A program made the position numbers and the translations under genes. Positions 1 to 8,080 of a stretch of 11,549 bases of DNA are shown piece by piece (position 1 is the first letter of the stretch; the number at the start of each line of letters is the position of its first letter). Under the pieces are notes generated by a model. The model did no database searches. It was not told where the DNA came from and saw nothing but the letters and a program-made list of their open reading frames with translations. Source of the stretch: Acanthaster planci (Eukaryota > Echinodermata > Asteroidea > Valvatida > Acanthasteridae); contig NW_019091638.1 in the NCBI RefSeq assembly GCF_001949145.1, positions 365,269-376,817 on the forward strand, read 5' to 3'.

Positions 1-240
1 ATTACCGAACTCTATGTTTTTAATTTTGTTTCACATTTGTCAAAAAGAAATGACTATGAATTTTTATCTTGTGTGCATTGAATCTCAAGAAATTATCCAG
101 CATCCATTTTTGGATATCTTTCAATTGAAACATGCAAGCAAGGGATGAGAAGTTTGACAAGTGTCCTGCACTATCATACCAAAGCCAAGTATTTCTTGTC
201 TGATAAGAGTGAGTTCCCACAGCAGTACTGTTCTACTTAC

Positions 241-314
241 ATGGGTAGTCTGCAATTTTGGGTTGACTTCTTGACAAAGCTTTCAGCAACGTTGATTTAC
301 CTGCATTTGGAAAA
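241..314 (-). CDS. GTPBP10: GTPBP10 exon 5: P-loop exon
   Basis: A 74-nt exon missed by simple open-frame searches because it is short and has no ATG. The acceptor is tcccag/T and the donor is T/gtaagtag. It completes the split Gly codon (GG+T) and encodes [20 protein letters not shown], then ADYP plus one base. FPNAGKST is the G1 motif, whose Lys and Ser/Thr contact the GTP phosphates and Mg2+. Human GTPBP10 reads FPNAGKSSLL and later AKPAIADYAFTT at this place. The next exon should begin with a Phe codon and TTLKPE-like sequence; none was found between 1 and 240, so it is off the window. Confidence 0.95.
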
Positions 315-3300
315 CTGGGATGCAGGAAGTGCAAATTCAGATACACTCTAATTTACAAATTCAATGAAACATTGTAAATGTCCACTTATGAAGAAAAAGA
401 AAGGTAAAAAAGGAGAAATTCAAGGTAGCCACAACAATTATCCAGTTCAATTTTCACGAATGCTACACAGTGTGCACATCCATGACTTAGTATGGTGTAA
501 CCTCTGCAATCATTTCACCCAGTTTAAGTTGTGCCAGACAAAGTGGAAATGAACGATTTAACAAATTAATCATTTTCAGTTAAGGCTCATTATTGCTCAA
601 CCAAACAAGATTTATACAAGACACACATTTTTGGAGAGGGGGGAGGTAATGAGAAGCTAGGGAGAACTTAACAATTTTCTGTGACTGCTGTAACATTGTT
701 AAAGAACATCCGCCATAAAGGCCATAATTGTCTCAATCCAAGAACTTTAATAGAACTAAAATGTTGCACGGCTAAGCAACTTTCCGTGAAATCGACCGAA
801 GTACATGTTTATTGCACAGCTATGGTAAAAATCTGTGATGCAAGGCTTATGTATGGTGCAAAGTTACTCCACATTTCATAATCTTATAAACATGTAACTT
901 AACACCAAACCTTACCTTAATGCATGCAACAAAATGTTTACAAATAAAAGAACATGTCAAATTTATTGCTATAAGAAATTTGAGTGACATTTCTAACATT
1001 AATGATCAACTAGAATGACATGGATGTACTCCAAAACAAACATTCCAAGGATTCACTTTATCCACCAACCACCTACAAACGTGAAATACTGAAAAGTGTA
1101 GATACATGACGTCGTAGGATGCCAAATTCAAATGTGCATTTTGCTACTGTACGAAATAACATTGTTTTTAAAACTGAGCCAGTTCCACATTCCAACAATG
1201 CATGCTAAAAACAATGAAGTGCACCCAATGTCATTCAGAAATAGTAATACATGTACACGCATGTGTGATCTACTCTATCAGCATGATCATTCCCACATGT
1301 ACTTGTCAAATGACTTTTGTCTTTTGAAAATGCTAAACTGTCTAAAACAGCCCGTTCCCACTTGATCCACCAATTGGGGGATCTGATCCACCTTTTGTCA
1401 CATTGCTGGATCAGATACCTCAATTGCTGGATCAGATCCGGCAATTGTGTGTAGTGGGAACGCTAACTGTTACAAGGTGGATCAGGATCAGATCCCCAAT
1501 TGGTGGATCAGATCCAGCAATTGGTGGATCACGATCAGATGGAAAGTACAAAAGGTGGATCTGATCCGGCAATTTGACCTGTCAACATCCGTGTGTGCAC
1601 AAGTGGCACGAAACTTTTCCGGTCTGATGAACAAAGAAATATGTTTTTTGGCATGTAGCTCATGTGAAATTTTTAACGTGCACAGCATGCACAATAAACA
1701 ACTGCTGAACTACATGTGTCACCACACATGCGCGATGCATGCATGCCGCGATGTGTACCTAGCCCTTTTACAATTTTCGTTGTGCATTCGTCTGTTTCTT
1801 ATCCTTTTCCATTTGTGTAATTTCACTTGTTTCCATCAAAAACTAATTCTGTGTTAGCGTATAGCCTGCAGCGTGTAACAGAGTATCAAAAATGGAAGCA
1901 AAGTTTGAAGAGACAATGTACTAGGCTCTTGGGCTCGACATTTCCGTCCAAAAAGGTGGATCAAGCATAAGTGGGAATGCGACTTGCGGTTTCATTGCAG
2001 TAAGATAACGATCACACCAAAATGCCGGATCAAGATCCGCCTTTTCCCAATTCAAGTGGGAACGCGCTGTTATTGATACCACATCTGGCCATACCCAACA
2101 AGTCCAACGTCTGCGATGAGTTTCAGAATCAACTTGATGCTAAGGCATTGCCCCTTCTGTCCAGACCATTTATTGCCATTGAAACCTCCTGGGCCTCCTT
2201 TTGCAACCAATGCCTGTTTCCCTTCCTGATCAAGATCTCCTGAAGACAAAGAACAATGGAGAATAATCCCCAAGAATTTACCCCCATAGCTGTTTCCTCC
2301 TCTTTTACACAAAATTTTCAGTAAAGCATTTTACAACATAACAAGCACTGCAGATGACCTAAAATTATGTGCCTCCAGATGATACTTAAACAATTCATCA
2401 CTGTTTTTGTTGAAGTGATGTCCTCTCATGACCAGTGCTCATCCCATGAAACAAGTGTTTATCAGTCTCATCATCGTTATGATTCACACTAGCTTCCTCT
2501 TGTTTTTATGTTAAGGAAATTTTTCTTTTTGTGTTAAGGAAAGTTTGAGGAGGTAAGCTGACTATACAGCTATATGTAGATATCAACTAGGCATATGAAT
2601 CCATTAGCCACTTGGAACTGTTTATGATGTGTGTGTGCAGTGTGAGACGTTCTACTTTCTATGAATAAAATGTTTCAATAAACTCACCCAGAACTTGCCC
2701 TTTATCTGTTGTGACACATATGCCAAGTGGGGCGTTGATGGTGACATCATTTCCTTTTGACCCTTGCAAAGCTCGAATCCTAATCAACACAATTTACATG
2801 AGTAGGTCAGGTGATAAAAAGCAGCATTTTCCTAATCCTCAACAAAAACAGTGACACAAAAGAGCCTCAAACAACACAAAATTCCATACTCCAGAACATT
2901 CAGAAATTGAATGCAGGTGCAAAACTTGGTTGCACAACTGAGCAATGCGTACAATGTACCTGTACATGTAGGTTTTACATGCAGGATCTCTGTATACTTG
3001 GCTGGGGAAGAATTGACTAGAGTTTCCTTCACACTGTTTGTAACCTTCAAATACTGTTAAAAATCCTACAGCAATTTACACATAGGACACGAAAAAGTTG
3101 GACTCTTGATTTCTAGAATAAGCAATGCACATGTACCTTTATAAGGACCCCCATACTTTTGCAAGGATTCCTTCCAAACATATTAAAATCAAATACAATG
3201 CCATAAATCAATGACTGCTGTGTGCCATTAAAAATTTGACAACACATTCTGGAGCTACGTGGCCCAGTAGTTAGGTTTTGCAGCTAACATAGGGTGGGGG

Positions 3301-6300
3301 GTTGAATCTACATGTAGCTGCTTGTTACAGGTGCATGTTGTGACCTTTGGCAAGTCACTTTTATTCCCACCCAGGTTAGGGCAGAAATGGTTGTTGCATT
3401 TGATTAGTTGTTTTTGCCAGAAGTAGGCGGCATCAAGCTGCACATTCCCCATGGAGCTACAATAGTTTAAAGGATGTTTGTAACACCATGAACATAGTCC
3501 ACAACATGCGCCTTCTATGTAATTTGGCGCAACCATCAAGATTCTACTGTTAGCAAATTACATGTACGGTCTGGTAAGTGTTGAAGAATACTCTCAATGT
3601 GTAAGGTCAAGGGGAACCACTGCCAAGTAAACAGACACAAATGAGAAAACTAGGGTGAATCGATCAAGTCCACTTTTTTATTCCTTATTCCTTGCTTTCA
3701 CTGACCTACTATTTTCTCCTGTTCCAGCAGAGTAACGTTTCTTGTTTTTTAAATCTTTCATGGTGACAGTCTTGCTTGCTTTGACATAGACATCTCCACC
3801 ACTGCCTCCTTCCCCACCATAGGAAGGATAGCCCTGACCACCACTTCCACCCTTGACATAAATCCTAACTTGATCAATGAAGTTAGTTCTCCATCGTCCT
3901 GCCTGTGTGAAAACAAACATTACATTTTAGCACACAGATGCATTGGAACCAACTATACATGTAAATCTTGAAATCTAATCAAATCAAGAAAGGATCCATG
4001 GATGAAATCTGGGGGCTCAAAGTTTCATGACTGCAAACAAAGTCAAAGATTTGAAATACACATAGCCGAATTTGCATGCCTATCAGGCCTACATGCATCT
4101 CTTTTAGAAGTAGTTGCACAGTACGTTCAACTGCAGGCAACATATACTTCAGACACAGCTAAGGAAGACAAACCTTGCAGGTAACCCATACTCATAAAAT
4201 GTAGCAGATAAGAGCTAAAATTGTCCACTGGTTGACATGTGATTGTTGACCAAATTTGGTTGGTTATTTTGCCAAATCAAAACCAAAAAAGTGGCAATGA
4301 CAGCCACATCAATTATCACCGAAAGGGCTTAGAATCTGGTGGAATACTACGGAAATCTATGCTTTTGGATGGCAACATTGCAGTGAAGCACAACACTGCA
4401 ATACTGATCAGTTACAAGCTTTTGTAATCACTATAGCTTTTAAGACATGACCAGTCCGAAATTTCAAATTTGTTAATAGCAACAGTGAACCTTTATACAT
4501 AAAATATACGCTTGTTGTTAAGAGGAGACTATCATTATTAACACCAGATACCATCAGGTACCCTGACGAGGTAGACTACTAACCCCAGACTACGGCCACT
4601 TTACTAGACTATAGGTATTCTTTGCCCTAGAAAAAAAAGCTTGGCAAAAGCCCAAACTTAGTAAACAAGCTTCCTGTGAGGCCTATGTTTCTCTATTAAA
4701 GTTTTCTTACAGTTATTCACCCAAATAATTTATTAATTTGCCTGGACGTCCATTCCCCCTCTGTTCTCGTGACCTTGGACCAACTTGACTTGGGATTGAG
4801 TTGACTTCAGGCCAAGTTGACTGAGGACTGAGTTGACTGAAGACTGTGAGCTGAGGACTAAGTTGACTAGGGACCAAGCCGACCTGGGACCAAATTGACT
4901 TGTGATGGAGTTGACTCGGGACTGAATTATCCTGGGACCAAGTTGACTGAGGACTAAGCTGACTGGGAACCAAATCGACTTGGAACAGAATTGTCCTGGG
5001 ATGGGGTTGACCGAGGATCAAGTTAACTTGGGATTGAGCTGCCTACATGTAGGGTCTGAGTTGACAAAGGACAGAGTTGGCCTGGGACCAAAATGACTTG
5101 GGGGCAAGTTGACTTGGGACTGAGCTGAGGACTGAGTTGACCAAGAATTGAGTTGGCTTGGGACCAGCTTGACTTGGGACAGAGTTGACTTGGGACCGAA
5201 TTTACTTGGAACTGAATTGTCTTGGGACTAGGTTGACTGAAGTCTGAGTTGACTTGGAATTGAGTTGACTAGGGTGAGTTGACTATAGGACCGAGTTGGC
5301 CCGGGACCAAGTTGACTGAGGGCCAAGTTGGCTTGGGACCCAGTTTACTTGGGATAATGCATGCAGTTCAACTGTTATGGACAATTTCAGTATCATAAAA
5401 TTCAGGTGATGTCAACAATGGGTTTCCAGAGTTATGGCTACAGTGTACATGAACATCTACCATCAGCATGTCTCTGCACATTTCCAATGGGATGAAGGGC
5501 CATGTACATTTCATTCATACGTTTTCCGATTTGAAAATGAAAATCAAGCAACCAAAACACAAGTTGTTTTCCATTTTTTTTATTTGAAAAAAAAAAAGAA
5601 AACAAAAAAACAAGTTCTTTCTCGACTATCATTTGAAAATGAAAAAGAAAATATGTTCCTTTTTCCATTTTTCAAAGTGAAAACGAAACAACGCAATCTG
5701 CTGCTCCAAGAACGAAAACAAAAAAGTTAAATTTTTCATTGTGTAATGTAAGAAACGTCTTTGTAAGCCATCAAATCAAACATGGTGAACTAGAGGAATA
5801 CAATGAATCTGTTGCTTATTTATAAGGAAAAGGAAGAGCAACTCACAAGAAAATTTTTCAGCTCAAAGGTAACTTTTATTTTTTGATTTTTGTTTTCATA
5901 TCAGAAAATGGAAAAACGACTTGTGTTTGGTTGTGTGATATTCGTTTTGAAATAAAAAACAAATAAACAAAACGTACACAGACCCATGTACATTTCATTC
6001 ATTTGTTATATTTGAAAACGAAAATTTAAAAAAACAAAAATAAAACATTTTTCCATTTTATTATTGTTTTTTGAAAACAAATGAAAATCAAAAACCAAAG
6101 TCGTTTCTCAATTCAAAAACGAAATATGAAAACTAGAAACCAACTTGTTTCCCGTTTTGCAATTTAAAAACAAAAGTTTCAACACAGAGAAACAATTCCT
6201 TTCTCGTCTTTTACTTAACATAAAAAAGGCAATCACCTTCTTTCCCTTTTTCAATGTGACAACAAATAACATTGTAATCTATTGATCCAATTTTTGAAGA

Positions 6301-7266
6301 ATGAAAAACAGTTCCATTTTTCATTTGTAATGCAAGAAATATCTTTTTTACCCACCAAATCACTGAAACATGGCTAGAGGAAGACAAGGAATTTTTTGCT
6401 TCTAAGTAAAAGAAACAGCAACCCGCAAGGAAATTTCTCGCATTCTCAAGAGCAACTTTCATCTTGAAAAGTGTTCAGAGAGATCTGTGAAGCATCCTTG
6501 AAATTACATGTGCAATCATCAAACAAGCTTGGAATTTTGCCACATTGCACTTTGCCCTATCCACTCTTCGCCCCATTTCCACATTGCCCTATCCCCATCT
6601 TGGCCCCATTTCCACCTCGCCCCAATGTTAACTTTAACGTCTTTAACTTAGTTTTAACCTACTGGTGAAGGTTGCAATGTCAACAGTTTATTTGCCCAGC
6701 CAAACTAAAGCTTCAGATTCATGTAATTTGCCAAGGAAAATGTTATAATAAATATGATTATTTCATTAACAGTCTGTAGGCGTCAAGCCTATGCAATGTG
6801 GGTGGGTCAGTCACGTCATGCAGCCAGGCAACAGATTGTTGAATGGATAAAGATTGAATGGATAAAGGCAAAAAGACTGGAAAATACCTCAATAACGTAA
6901 GTGAAATCATTCAATAAATGGTTTTTAAAAAGCGGAAAGGTCAAGAATCATGTTCGTGTGCAAAAGAAAAAAAGTGGGTGCGCCGGAATGTTCAATACGC
7001 CAACACAAAATTGCGTATACGTATGTGTGGCTAAGGATGGATCGGGAGTGAGAGTCTGTACCACACTAGTGCAGTGGGGCTAGATAAGTACAGTACATGA
7101 ATGATGAAGTACTCAATTAACGCTAGGCCTAGTGTAGTGTAGTACTCGTTGACTCACTAGAGTCATGTTGTGTACCTTTGATGCAAGGCTTATACTTGCA
7201 AACACCATGTTGCAACAACCTGAATGTTCTACAAAGCGATGATCTAACTGTAAGGAGAAGTCTCAT
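241..7266 (-). CDS. GTPBP10: GTPBP10 (ObgH2) mitochondrial Obg-family GTPase, 5' part in five exons
   Basis: Join in transcript order: 7266-7176, 3898-3706, 2779-2688, 2239-2095, 314-241, then off the left edge. The visible coding length is 595 nt, or 198 codons plus one base. The spliced product has an arginine-rich presequence, then the Obg fold ([53 protein letters not shown]), then [11 protein letters not shown] joined to the P-loop FPNAGKST. Segment lengths and order follow vertebrate GTPBP10; the compact [10 protein letters not shown] segment argues against the paralogue MTG2/GTPBP5. The family binds and hydrolyses GTP and helps mature the large mitoribosomal subunit in the matrix. The usual length is near 390 residues, so about half is here; the G2-G5 motifs are outside. 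No internal exon length is a multiple of three, so skipping any one breaks the frame. Family and model are firm; only the first exon is uncertain. Confidence 0.95.
315..1346 (-). other. GTPBP10 intron 4, repeat-free part
   Basis: Intronic DNA between exon 5 and the GATC-rich element. It is A/T-rich with frequent acatgtac words. I see no exon, RNA gene or clear repeat in it. Confidence 0.7.
1364..1575. repeat. Inverted palindromic GATC array
   Basis: The arm at 1364-1394 is the reverse complement of 1474-1509 apart from a 6-base insertion and a one-base difference in a C run. Between and after them lie self-complementary units such as aattgctggatcagatccgg (1422-1441 area), and another pairing unit at 1557-1574. 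I count 15 GATC words between 1364 and 1566, where about one is expected. The transcript could fold into a long hairpin. Confidence 0.8.
1725..1755. repeat. Short palindrome with gcatgcatgc core
   Basis: cacatgcgcg at 1725-1734 pairs imperfectly with cgcgatgtg at 1747-1755 around an alternating gatgcatgcatgc centre. It sits near the middle of the composite element and may be part of its structure. Confidence 0.45.
2095..2239 (-). CDS. GTPBP10: GTPBP10 exon 4: end of the Obg fold and first strand of the G domain
   Basis: A 145-nt exon with a tttgtcttcag acceptor and a GTTGG/gtatgg donor. It encodes [18 protein letters not shown], then [13 protein letters not shown], then [16 protein letters not shown] plus two bases. 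VAKGGPGG is the conserved Obg loop (AQGGxGG) and [11 protein letters not shown] is the first G-domain strand leading into the P-loop. Family members usually have an acidic residue before this strand (LDLK or LELK); here it is ILK. Length matches the human segment without indels. The left end of the intronic element at 2070 lies 24 nt into the downstream intron. Confidence 0.95.
2240..2687 (-). other. GTPBP10 intron 3
   Basis: A 448-nt intron bounded by gtgagtt and tttgtcttcag. It holds only a small direct repeat (atgttaaggaaa and gtgttaaggaaa at about 2509-2540). Confidence 0.85.
2688..2779 (-). CDS. GTPBP10: GTPBP10 exon 3: middle of the Obg fold
   Basis: A 92-nt exon between a ttgattag acceptor and a gtgagtt donor. 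It completes the split Arg codon of exon 2 (AG+G), then encodes [19 protein letters not shown] and [11 protein letters not shown] plus one base. This corresponds to the human segment ISALKGSKGKDCEIPVPVG through KIIG, so the LxGSKGxD core of the Obg fold is intact. The Gly codon is split G/GA with exon 4. Intron 3 is only 448 nt. Confidence 0.95.
2780..3249 (-). other. GTPBP10 intron 2, part left of the SINE
   Basis: Plain A/T-rich intronic sequence. Short open frames of about 70 codons on both strands have no recognisable product or splice support. Confidence 0.7.
3250..3540 (+). mobile_element. tRNA-derived SINE
   Basis: The head has a polymerase III A-box-like tggcccagtagttagg (3260-3275) and a B-box-like ggttgaatct (3300-3309) at tRNA spacing. 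A central block, gttgtgacctttggcaagtc (3337-3356), resembles the conserved body of SINEs widespread in aquatic animals. The end has a small stem, tgcgcc (3507-3512) with ggcgca (3526-3531) around a 13-nt loop, like the 3' tail that L2-type LINEs share with their SINEs. The length of about 290 bp fits. The resemblance to body and tail is from memory, so no family is named. It lies in intron 2 on the strand opposite to the gene. A 94-codon minus-strand open frame here is incidental. Confidence 0.72.
3706..3898 (-). CDS. GTPBP10: GTPBP10 exon 2: first part of the Obg fold
   Basis: This encodes [20 protein letters not shown] through GTGENS plus two bases. It holds the start of the Obg domain with its glycine-rich loops ([21 protein letters not shown]) and the conserved VYVKA strand. 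It aligns with human GTPBP10 from NFIDKLRLF to GANSK. The donor is AGTAG/gtcagtg. The acceptor lies in a tandem pair (cacag then gcag, four bases apart); using 3898 keeps the frame with the proposed exon 1. Using 3902 would read phase 0 and suit only a different first exon. Obg-fold identity is very secure. Confidence 0.95.
3899..4770 (-). other. GTPBP10 intron 1, part left of the minisatellite
   Basis: Intronic sequence without a recognisable exon or repeat. Open frames of about 60 codons are at the size expected by chance. Confidence 0.6.
4771..5356. repeat. Degenerate 16-bp minisatellite
   Basis: About 35 copies of a unit close to agttgacttgggactg, with frequent substitutions and occasional units one base short or cut. 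Variants alternate between gactgag and gaccaag endings, suggesting a 32-bp higher-order pair in places. It lies in intron 1. A 102-codon minus-strand frame (4713-5021) rich in Gln, Ser and Pro is a by-product of the repeat. Confidence 0.92.
5501..5984. repeat. A/T-rich repeat, copy 1, with internal inverted ends
   Basis: It begins with catgtacatttcattcat (5501-5518), which recurs at 5985-6002. The body is full of tttgaaaacgaaaa-like words, then tttttcattgtgtaatg, aagaaacgtcttt and agaggaatacaatgaa, each with a diverged partner in copy 2. The stretch at about 5900-5955 is an imperfect reverse complement of about 5519-5575 (the latter runs cgttttcc, gaaaatc, acacaagttg, ttttccat). This copy therefore looks like a foldback or MITE-type unit. 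Confidence 0.65.
5985..6462. repeat. A/T-rich repeat, copy 2
   Basis: This is a direct, diverged copy of the previous unit in the same order: catgtacatttcattcat, ttgaaaacgaaaa, tttttcatttgtaatgcaag, accaaatcac, aacatggctagaggaagaca, agcaacccgcaaggaaattt and agcaactttcat. It is longer in the A-rich middle and lacks the reverse-complement tail of copy 1. Open frames in both copies are A-rich noise. Confidence 0.65.
6541..6625. repeat. Short C-rich tandem repeat, period about 33 bp
   Basis: gccccatttccac recurs at about 6570 and 6603, each followed by a tgccc/cgccc word and preceded by tatcc-like sequence; a weaker third partial copy lies at about 6541. The base composition differs clearly from the surrounding A/T-rich DNA. 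Confidence 0.5.
6626..7175 (-). other. GTPBP10 intron 1, promoter-proximal part
   Basis: The sequence directly after the candidate exon 1 donor in transcript order. Nothing beyond short chance open frames is seen. Confidence 0.5.
7176..7266 (-). CDS. GTPBP10: Candidate exon 1: mitochondrial presequence of GTPBP10
   Basis: The exon reads [16 protein letters not shown] followed by [14 protein letters not shown] plus one base, ending at a donor (AAAG/gtacac). It is rich in Arg, Ser, Thr and Leu with no acidic residue, as expected of a matrix-targeting presequence. Its phase-1 end fits exactly to an acceptor at 3898, giving [12 protein letters not shown]. The same frame has earlier ATGs at 7335, 7326 and 7305, and a TGA at 7366-7368 closes it upstream. 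I chose 7266 because the presequence character starts there. Its -3 base is T, so initiation context is weak, and starts at 7305 or 7335 would add 13 or 23 residues. An out-of-frame ATG at 7270 opens a short overlapping reading frame ending at 7244. The phase match and CpG-rich upstream DNA support the exon; no homology can be shown for a presequence. Confidence 0.66.
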
Positions 7267-7455
7267 GCATGGGCAGACGGGTAAATTATTGCTCGGATGA
7301 ACCATGGAGGAAGGAATCACACACATGCACTTCATGCACTTTTCACATGTGTGAATTGTGCGCCCTCAAGGGTTCGTTCGCTGTTGTCGTCTGCGTCGCG
7401 TCGCGTCGCGACATACGTGTATGTGGCGCCCTCTCTCGCATCGAACCGGAATATT
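7267..7455 (-). promoter_or_regulatory. Likely GTPBP10 promoter / 5' region, CpG-rich
   Basis: The surrounding DNA is AT-rich and CpG-poor, but about 7360-7450 is dense in CpG. It includes a gtcgc run repeated about three times at 7395-7411, two GCGCCCTC words (7360 and 7426 areas) and a CCGGAA ETS-type core at 7446-7451. ETS/NRF-2 sites are common in promoters of mitochondrial-protein genes. It lies immediately 5' of the candidate first exon. No TATA box is evident. The transcription start cannot be placed from sequence alone. Confidence 0.45.
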
Positions 7456-7780
7456 TTTAGATGTCTTGCCTCATCGAAGTCCTGCACTGCAGTCAGGGGG
7501 TCATTATATTTCGCTGTAGAAAAACACTTGTTTAGAGAGAAAAGTTATGATTCAAATGAGAAAATTCAAGACCCTTATAACTCGCCAGGTATGTGTTTGT
7601 TAAGCTTGCTTTGGAGTAACATTTGTTTCCACGTGTCTCAGTTACTAATCGCTCATCAGTCATGTCTTCCTACAGTTGTACCTCCAAGGTTTACATGTAT
7701 CCTATGCTTTATGGTCATAATGATTGATGATGTGACAAGTCATGATGACAGTAGCCCGGCCCAGGTAGGTAGGTGAACTC

Positions 7781-7813
7781 CCTGACGGTACTAACTACCA
7801 CTACGGAGGGAGT
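7781..7813. repeat. Short imperfect hairpin
   Basis: ctccctgacggta (about 7778-7790) can pair with taccactacggagggag (about 7796-7812) through ctccct/agggag and gta/tac. It is a small isolated foldback with no poly-T tract, so I do not call it a terminator. Confidence 0.35.
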
Positions 7814-7877
7814 CCAGTATATAAAGGGTCAAAATCCAGGCGAAAAATTTCATAACTAAATTTTCAATACTTTACCT

Positions 7878-8080
7878 GGAAAAAAGCTGCATCCTGACTC
7901 CACTTCAGCAGTTGTATACAAAGTCTATGGGGAGTGAAGAGAATTTTCTAAGTATTTCCCAACAACATCAGTAAATGTTTCTCAGTCCAGAATTCGTCTC
8001 TCCAGCATTCCTGTAATGACTGACTTTTGTTGAGATGATATATGATGAGAAAAGTGGAGTCAGGATGCAACATTTTTTCC
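7878..8080. mobile_element. Inverted-repeat element (possible MITE)
   Basis: ggaaaaaagctgcatcctga and following bases (7878-7905) are the near-exact reverse complement of 8052-8080, where the core is agtggagtcaggatgc. The arms are about 28 bp around a spacer of about 146 bp. No target duplication is evident at these boundaries and the element may extend further, so superfamily and exact ends are unknown. No coding frame is seen inside. Confidence 0.5.

Larger units (their letters stand above)
1347..2070. mobile_element. GATC-rich non-autonomous transposon-like element (composite MITE) in intron 4
   Basis: The left end acagcccgttcccacttga (1347-1365) is repeated in inverse at 2052-2070 with one mismatch in 19 bp. 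Further copies of the terminal word lie inside in the right-hand orientation (agtgggaacgc at 1453-1463, aagtgggaatgcg near 1967-1979), so the unit may be two or more nested or truncated copies. The left third is packed with ggatcagatcc-type palindromes. No transposase frame is visible, and the 136-codon open frame at 1447-1857 is formed by the repeats. A target-site duplication could not be settled, and I assign no superfamily. Confidence 0.6.

Noticed and set aside
1-240. Next GTPBP10 exon (Phe-TTLKPE)
   Set aside because: No minus-strand match to the expected residues was found in these bases; the exon must lie beyond the window.
1364-1575. Possible CRISPR-like or regulatory array
   Set aside because: The units are irregularly spaced and inverted, in an animal intron; transposon-end palindromes explain them better.
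1447-1857. 136-codon plus-strand open frame
   Set aside because: Its first third is translated GATC palindromes (repeated PNWWI words) and the remainder is Cys/His-rich without a domain; it lies inside a transposon-like element and on the strand opposite the intron's gene.
3260-3309. Functional tRNA gene
   Set aside because: A and B boxes are present but the sequence does not form an evident cloverleaf with an acceptor stem, and it continues into a SINE body.
3255-3539. 94-codon minus-strand open frame
   Set aside because: Coincides with the SINE and reads it backwards; no recognisable protein.
4713-5021. 102-codon minus-strand frame rich in Ser, Gln and Pro
   Set aside because: Produced by the 16-bp minisatellite; no independent coding signal.
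5434-5730. Lys/Phe-rich open frames on both strands
   Set aside because: They reflect A/T-rich repeat composition, with runs of Lys and Phe only.
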